A stretch of DNA of 64,000 nt. It comes from Lepeophtheirus salmonis (Eukaryota > Arthropoda > Copepoda > Siphonostomatoida > Caligidae). Position numbers and translations under genes: made by a program. Every line of letters starts with the position of its first letter. Within the stretch, counting starts at the first letter, position 1. Below the pieces are notes generated by a model. That model was given only the letters and a program-made list of their open reading frames with translations, did not search any database and was not told the origin of the DNA. This document shows, piece after piece, positions 59,764 through 64,000 of the stretch. Location of the stretch: contig NC_052132.2 in assembly GCF_016086655.4 (NCBI RefSeq), forward strand, positions 13,270,805-13,334,804, given 5' to 3'.

Positions 59764-60322
59764 CAGTGGTTCCCAAAGTGGGGGTCGCGACATGATTTCC
59801 AAAAGGAACAATACAATTTAAATTTAAATAATAATATTTTTTAGGCCCCTTCTGGAAAAGGATCCAGAAGTAAGAAAGTATTTCCTAGAAGATAGTGCTC
59901 CACGAAAACATATTTGATACACGACTTTTACTTTTAATTTTTTTAAGGCCTTGATTTGTTTATAAACCTATTTGCACATCAACAGCCAGGAATGTCATCA
60001 TTAATTTGTGAGTCTCATTTTTGACTTTATTAACCCTCGAAAAAATTATTCCAAGTAGTACTTTACAATATATTAGAGTATATTTTATACATTTCAATAT
60101 ATGTAGAATTAAAATCTTTATTTTTGATCAATAGAGTCAAACAATTTATATTGTTTGCTACTATATTGAACTTAATAGCGTGGTTATATGGCCTTTAAGT
60201 CATCTATTTGAATAAAATACTCCCTAAATTGTATATTCATCTCTAAATGAGAGGTATAGGGGTTGGCACATTGTTCTAGTCACATATTTAAGGGTCGAAC
60301 TCAACAAGTTTGGGAACCGCAG
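59764..60322 (+). mobile_element. hAT element, copy 2 (non-autonomous)
   Basis: The ends CAGTGGTTCCCAAAGTGGGG and GTTTGGGAACCGCAG are flanked by CCCTCAAG (59756-59763) and TCCTAAAG (60323-60330), 6 of 8 identical. It aligns in reverse orientation with 25155-25994: GTCGCGACATGATTTCCAAA, GGATCCAGAAGTAAGAAAGT, TTCCTAGAAGATAGTGCT, and CCTTGATTTGTTTATAAACC. Relative to copy 1 it lacks about 230 bp containing the transposase remnant, with the join near 59935. Confidence 0.85.
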
Positions 60323-60462
60323 TCCTAAAGTGCTGTTAATCTATCCACTATTTTACCCTTAGGGACTACTATTAAATAACTTCATTACTTATTTTTTACA
60401 ATTTTTGATCTCCCCACTCAAGGTGTGGTCGTATTTGTTGGTTATCATTGGTGTAGTGTCCA

Positions 60463-60530
60463 TACTTATTTAGGACTGAAGCCTGCAGCCTCGGTTCGGT
60501 CCAGCCCGGGTTTGGTACAGCTTAGTTCAG
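60463..60530 (+). mobile_element. One end of the 9.68/45.5-kb MITE family
   Basis: GTGTCCATACTTATTTAGGA, CTGAAGCC, then TCGGTTCGGTCCAG, matching the left end at 45500. The other end was not found. The following DNA is mariner coding sequence. Confidence 0.45.
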
Positions 60531-60548
60531 CATATCAAAACTCCTTGT

Positions 60549-60731
60549 ATGACTATGTGTAGAGCGTCTTTAAGAGATAATAATCGTACAAATAACACGG
60601 TTGACTCTTTGTGGACTTCCACTCTCGAGTCAGTGATCAACACGGACAAGAAGATCCTCATCAATGCCTCAACTAGGTTCAGAGGCAGGTTTGAGGGTGT
60701 GGTTGAAGCTGGAGGTGGCTGGTTTGAGTGA
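60549..60731 (+). pseudogene. Mariner-type transposase C-terminal fragment
   Basis: The frame ends LINASTRFRGRFEGVVEAGG, GWFE and a stop, the pattern (FRxRxxxVxxxxGGxxE-stop) that closes Tc1/mariner-type proteins. The catalytic part is not in frame upstream. Confidence 0.6.
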
Positions 60732-61090
60732 TTTACTTCACTATGTACACCTACACATAAGAGCAAACGATTACTAAATAAATTTTCGGAACAAAAAAAA
60801 GTAATATACATTGTCCTTAAATTTTCCAGATTTAAAATCTTCACCTGTATATCCCTGATAATGTATTCCTTGACAAACAAGTTTCATTCGTTTCTGAAAC
60901 GAAACTCGTTAGTCCAAAAACTCGAAAGTTAAAGCAAATAAGCTTGAAGCCGTTCTTGCGTCCCGTCGCTAACTCTCGACTAAAAATCTCGTTGGGCATT
61001 TGTAAATTTTACCTCAGAATCCACCTCATATCCAGTGCCTGTTTTAGAGGGGCCTTGATCTAGGTACAACACTGGACAGGGCCTTATTTT
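60732..61090. other. Spacer between transposon fragments
   Basis: No feature is recognised. Less AT-rich than the intergenic average. Confidence 0.35.
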
Positions 61091-61430
61091 TTGTTTATTA
61101 AAAAAGGAAATTTAAAAAAAAAAATCCCTTTTAAAACAGCAAAGAAAGATATGTCTCATATACATGGCCGAATTCACCAAAAAGAAGACCCATACAGGTC
61201 TACCGTGACAAAGCAGGTCAAACCTGCTGGAAAGAAGTCAAAGATATTTGTGGACAGGCCATTCTTGACTACAAATCATCAACAATTCTGTATGGAGCGT
61301 TGGAGGACTCTTGTGAATGAATTCTTAATTAATTTCTGGTCATTCTAGAGCCCTGATCTCAACCTGCTCGATTACAATATCTGGTGACAAGTGGAGTTTA
61401 AAGCTTGTCGAGTCCCCATAGCAAGTCCTC
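61091..61430 (+). pseudogene. Mariner-type transposase fragment (second and third catalytic region)
   Basis: The frame reads FCMERWRTLVNEFLINFWSF, a stop, SPDLNLLDYNIW, a stop, QVEFKACRVP. The SPDLNxLDYxIW box with preceding W-rich stretch is the Tc1/mariner C-terminal catalytic motif. The part before it (AKKDMSHIHGRIHQKEDPYR) is not recognised. Confidence 0.65.
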
Positions 61431-62155
61431 TGTAAAAAAAAGGAAGGGAAGAAGATGAGCAGCAGCTACATTACACATGTATGTGCTTCCTTCTCTTCCC
61501 ATTTGGAGGCCATGCTTACGAATAAAGTTCCTTTATTTATATTGAATTAATCTCTCTTTGATGTGTAGCATGTCCTATTTCATTTGAGTATATTCAGATT
61601 AAAATTAAGTACAACATAAAAGATGGTGTAAGATGATTCATTAACTGGTAAATTATGCTTATTATAAAATGATTAAATGCATGTGGTCCCATGAAAATAA
61701 AGCTTTCATAGAAATCTGTGGTAGCGTGTACGAGTATGCCAGCCAAGTCGATGAGGCAGAATACCAAGGCATTCAATATGAGTAATTGGAATATGATGAG
61801 GTATTTTAAGGATTCTGGAAAAACTAGGTACGACGATATCGACAACTGCATTCAAGAGCTACCAAGGCCAGAAATTGTTGACTTAGTTAAAGTATAATAG
61901 GTCAACAATTCACAGCTTCTTAGCTAATAAGTTTTGTACTGTTGACCAGGCTAAGAACACTCGAAATGACCACTAACTATCTGAGATCCCACTGAAGTCC
62001 CTCCAATCAATAGGACCAAACATCTTCAAGGGATCAAGATACTGTTTGTCTTGACTCGGACGGGAAGGTAATGTATCCTTAATGGTTCCCTAAAGGGACT
62101 CAAAGTAGGACAAAAGGGGTACATGAAATTTTTGCATACGGTCGTGAAGCCTTGA
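61431..62155. other. Transposon debris, unassigned
   Basis: A plus-strand stretch near 61750-61890 reads TRYDDIDNCIQELPRPEIVD but is not assignable. Codon-like composition suggests old coding DNA of an element. Confidence 0.3.
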
Positions 62156-62330
62156 GTTGATGACAATGGCAAGAATGTCAAAAATGGAGCAAGACGGGGC
62201 ACCTAGTCGTACTGCTAAGAAATCACTGGAGTTATATGGGGCCAATTGGCTATTCCAAGCACTCCTGTAAGCAGGACCGGGCACGCACAAACATGAATTC
62301 AAATACGCGTGCAACATGGGTCTATTGAAA
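62156..62330 (+). pseudogene. Mariner-type transposase fragment (QDGAP catalytic box)
   Basis: The frame reads MTMARMSKMEQDGAPSRTAK, then KSLELYGANWLFQAL. QDGAPxxTAK is the box around the second catalytic Asp in mariner-type enzymes. It stops soon after and is followed by a poly-A run at 62328-62342. Confidence 0.5.
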
Positions 62331-62429
62331 AAAAAAAAAAAACAATGCAATGTATTTGGGAAGATAATAAGTAATAACTATTGGTTACTTTGTGGACGCC
62401 ATCTTTATTATGTTTTGTAATTCCAATCA

Positions 62430-63964
62430 TGCCACTAAGGGTTGTGCTCTAGGGTGTAGAACGGGTTATGACAAAAAGCCACAACAGTCTTGTGTTACGA
62501 TCCATCTGTGGCCAAACAAAGAGAGAAACCCCGGACTTGATACCGCCTGGTTGAGATCCCTTCCAAGAGAAGCAGATCTGAAGAAGAACAGATTATGTAG
62601 GTACAATCTAAAAGTACAAAGCTGTGTTCCCTGCATTTCAACGACTCTGATTTCATCTGTGAGTCTAAAAAAAGTTATACCCTTGGCAAGGGTCTAGGAA
62701 GAGGTAAGACAGCTACTCACTTTTGATGCATATGATAATAACTGTCCTTTTTTTACAGGTACCTCAAACCAGAAGTAGTACCATCCCTATGGCTAAACTG
62801 CCCCAACTACCTCTCAACTCCTAAAGCGTTATGAAGGACAACTCAATCTGCAACCACGCCACCTAGGGATCAACAGTTCAATGACCTACTTTCTCAACTC
62901 CTCAGAGATTGAAACTACACAAGCTTTTAAGCTCTCTTTCATTCGTGAGCGAATGGCTCTCCTCTTCACCAAACCAACAGCTAGAAAATATTCAAAGCCC
63001 AAACTTGGCCTCTCTTTCTTGAGATAATTTGTCGACCTTCTCATCAAGGGGCAAAAAATAAAGCGCCTAGCCTCACAGCAGAAACCTTCTTAGGAACAAA
63101 GCAGATGTGCCTTTCCGCAGCAGATCTGGCAGAGTATCTTCTCCTGGATGAAGACTTCTTCTATGTACTCCTTGGCATGTTCCAGTCTGATCCCATTGAA
63201 AGAAGGTTCGGCTGGTACAGACAACTATGTAGAGGTATCTACTACATCAGCCTGAGACAGATCCTGGAAGCAGAGAAAAAGATTTGTATTCTGAGTCTTG
63301 TTAAATTCTCAGGTAAATACGGTATTTGTTAATAGTAAGCTTCTTTATTTAGGTATTACTTATTTTTACAATATAATAATATAATTACAATATTTTACTC
63401 TTTTAAATTTTCGTGTATGACTACTTCAGAAATTAAAGCTCTGCTGGATGAAGACCTGGTAAAAGCTCATCTCATTTTGACTAACAGGCAACCAGATGAC
63501 CTCCAGGAAGTAGCTTCCATAGGAGAAAGTAATACTCTCTACTTTGATGCTGGGTATATTGGTTTTTCTTTGAAGAAGAAGATCAGTCGTACATCATACC
63601 AAGATTTAATGGTCATCAGAGACCAACCTCCGGACTCAATAGCCTGTGATAACCCAACCAATCAGCATGTAAACCTGAAAGAGTTCATCGACATAATGAA
63701 CAGAGGGGGGAGGGGCTGTCGACTCCATCCGACCTTCTCCATCTCTCCTGTCTTTATGCTCCCCCATATTCTCTTACATTCACAGCTACTCCTGAAGAGA
63801 AAGACAGTTTACTTGTCACCCCAAATCCTAGAGCTTCATTTGTTCCCACATTCATTGACAAGATGCAGGACAGTTTAAACTCTGCCATTATCGCCGTTGT
63901 GGAAGTAAAGTTCGGGACACTCCTGGTCAGCTTTTCTTCAAAGAATTTCATTCGCTTTGTTTAA
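62430..63964 (+). pseudogene. P-element-like transposase relic lacking the catalytic core
   Basis: The N-terminal THAP finger is seen in pieces: CALGCRTGYDKKPQQSC, HLWPNKERNPGLDTAWLRSL, then after a one-base frame shift LCSLHFNDSDFI and, past a likely intron (62703-62758, GTAAGA..TTACAG), YLKPEVVPSLWLNCPNY. The catalytic region seen in the relic at 73-3463 is absent. The C-terminal part resumes at about 62990 with AAETFLG-like sequence, then FQSDPIERRFGWYRQL, YYISLRQILEAEKKI; a second likely intron (63312-63428); then NTLYFDAGYIGFSLKKK, and in shifted frame STPSDLLHLSCLYA and PRASFVPTFIDKMQD. It stops near 63964. This resembles an internally deleted, non-autonomous derivative. Confidence 0.75.
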
Positions 63965-64000
63965 TGTTAAGGGTAAAAATTTAAGAGCTAAACTGAATGA

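Noticed and set aside
60527..60880. 117-codon minus-strand ORF
   Set aside because: It overlaps the better-supported mariner C-terminal frame on the plus strand; likely antisense shadow.
1..64000. CRISPR arrays, operons, bacterial promoters or ribosome sites
   Set aside because: The window is clearly eukaryotic (spliced genes, animal families). No regularly spaced short repeats were found.
1..64000. tRNA or rRNA genes
   Set aside because: No stretch with convincing A and B boxes and a cloverleaf, and no rRNA-like conserved sequence, was noticed. A covariance-model scan would be decisive.

Overview
The window is AT-rich eukaryotic nuclear DNA with spliced genes (GT-AG introns from 71 bp to about 2.3 kb), long intergenic spaces and many decayed DNA transposons. 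The conserved genes are animal genes of arthropod type. The density of Tc1/mariner-type relics and the gene sequences suggest a copepod, most likely a caligid sea louse (Lepeophtheirus type). That assignment is inferred from recall of family sequences, not from a search.

Six protein-coding genes can be assembled exon by exon. (1) A small three-exon gene at 7733-10592 (+) encodes a predicted single-pass membrane or secreted protein that I cannot name. (2) MFSD14/HIAT1-type major facilitator, 13401-11346 (-), 531 aa. (3) SLC25A21-type mitochondrial 2-oxodicarboxylate carrier, 16105-17605 (+), five exons, 305 aa. (4) RBM19/Mrd1, a six-RRM ribosome-biogenesis factor, 23804-21168 (-), two exons, 845 aa. 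(5) Type II phosphatidylinositol 4-kinase, 32882-29282 (-), seven exons, 475 aa. (6) Heparan sulfate 2-O-sulfotransferase, 41511-42547 (+), two exons split by a 71-bp intron, 321 aa. All six splice structures keep reading frame across every junction. The genes belong to unrelated pathways (membrane transport, mitochondrial dicarboxylate exchange, rRNA processing, phosphoinositide signalling, proteoglycan sulfation), so there is no operon-like logic.

The rest is largely a graveyard of mobile elements. There are three P-element-like relics with THAP domains (73-3463, around 36.3-37.5 kb, and 62.4-64.0 kb). Two related hAT elements have degenerate 8-bp target duplications (25155-25994 and 59764-60322). 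Several Tc1/mariner fragments are present (4.99, 9.3, 28.3, 43.9, 49.5, 53.7, 55.3, 58.1, 60.5-62.3 kb). Helitron-like termini lie near 48.0-48.9 kb and at 53.30 kb. A 483-bp insertion at 50930-51412 has 19-bp inverted ends, a 5-bp target duplication and an LTR-retroelement-like primer site. Many unclassified families recur within the window.

Region by region: 0-7.7 kb is a P-like relic and repeats; 7.7-32.9 kb is the gene-rich part with repeats in introns and spacers; 33-41 kb is repeats, including a 2.1-kb element with long inverted ends; 41.5-42.5 kb is the sulfotransferase; 43-64 kb is almost entirely transposon debris. I found no convincing tRNA, rRNA or CRISPR. I did not find a clearly new biological system. 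The best candidates for something undescribed are the small spliced orphan gene, the 50.9-kb inverted-end element and a Cys/His-rich ORF behind the 53.3-kb Helitron end.
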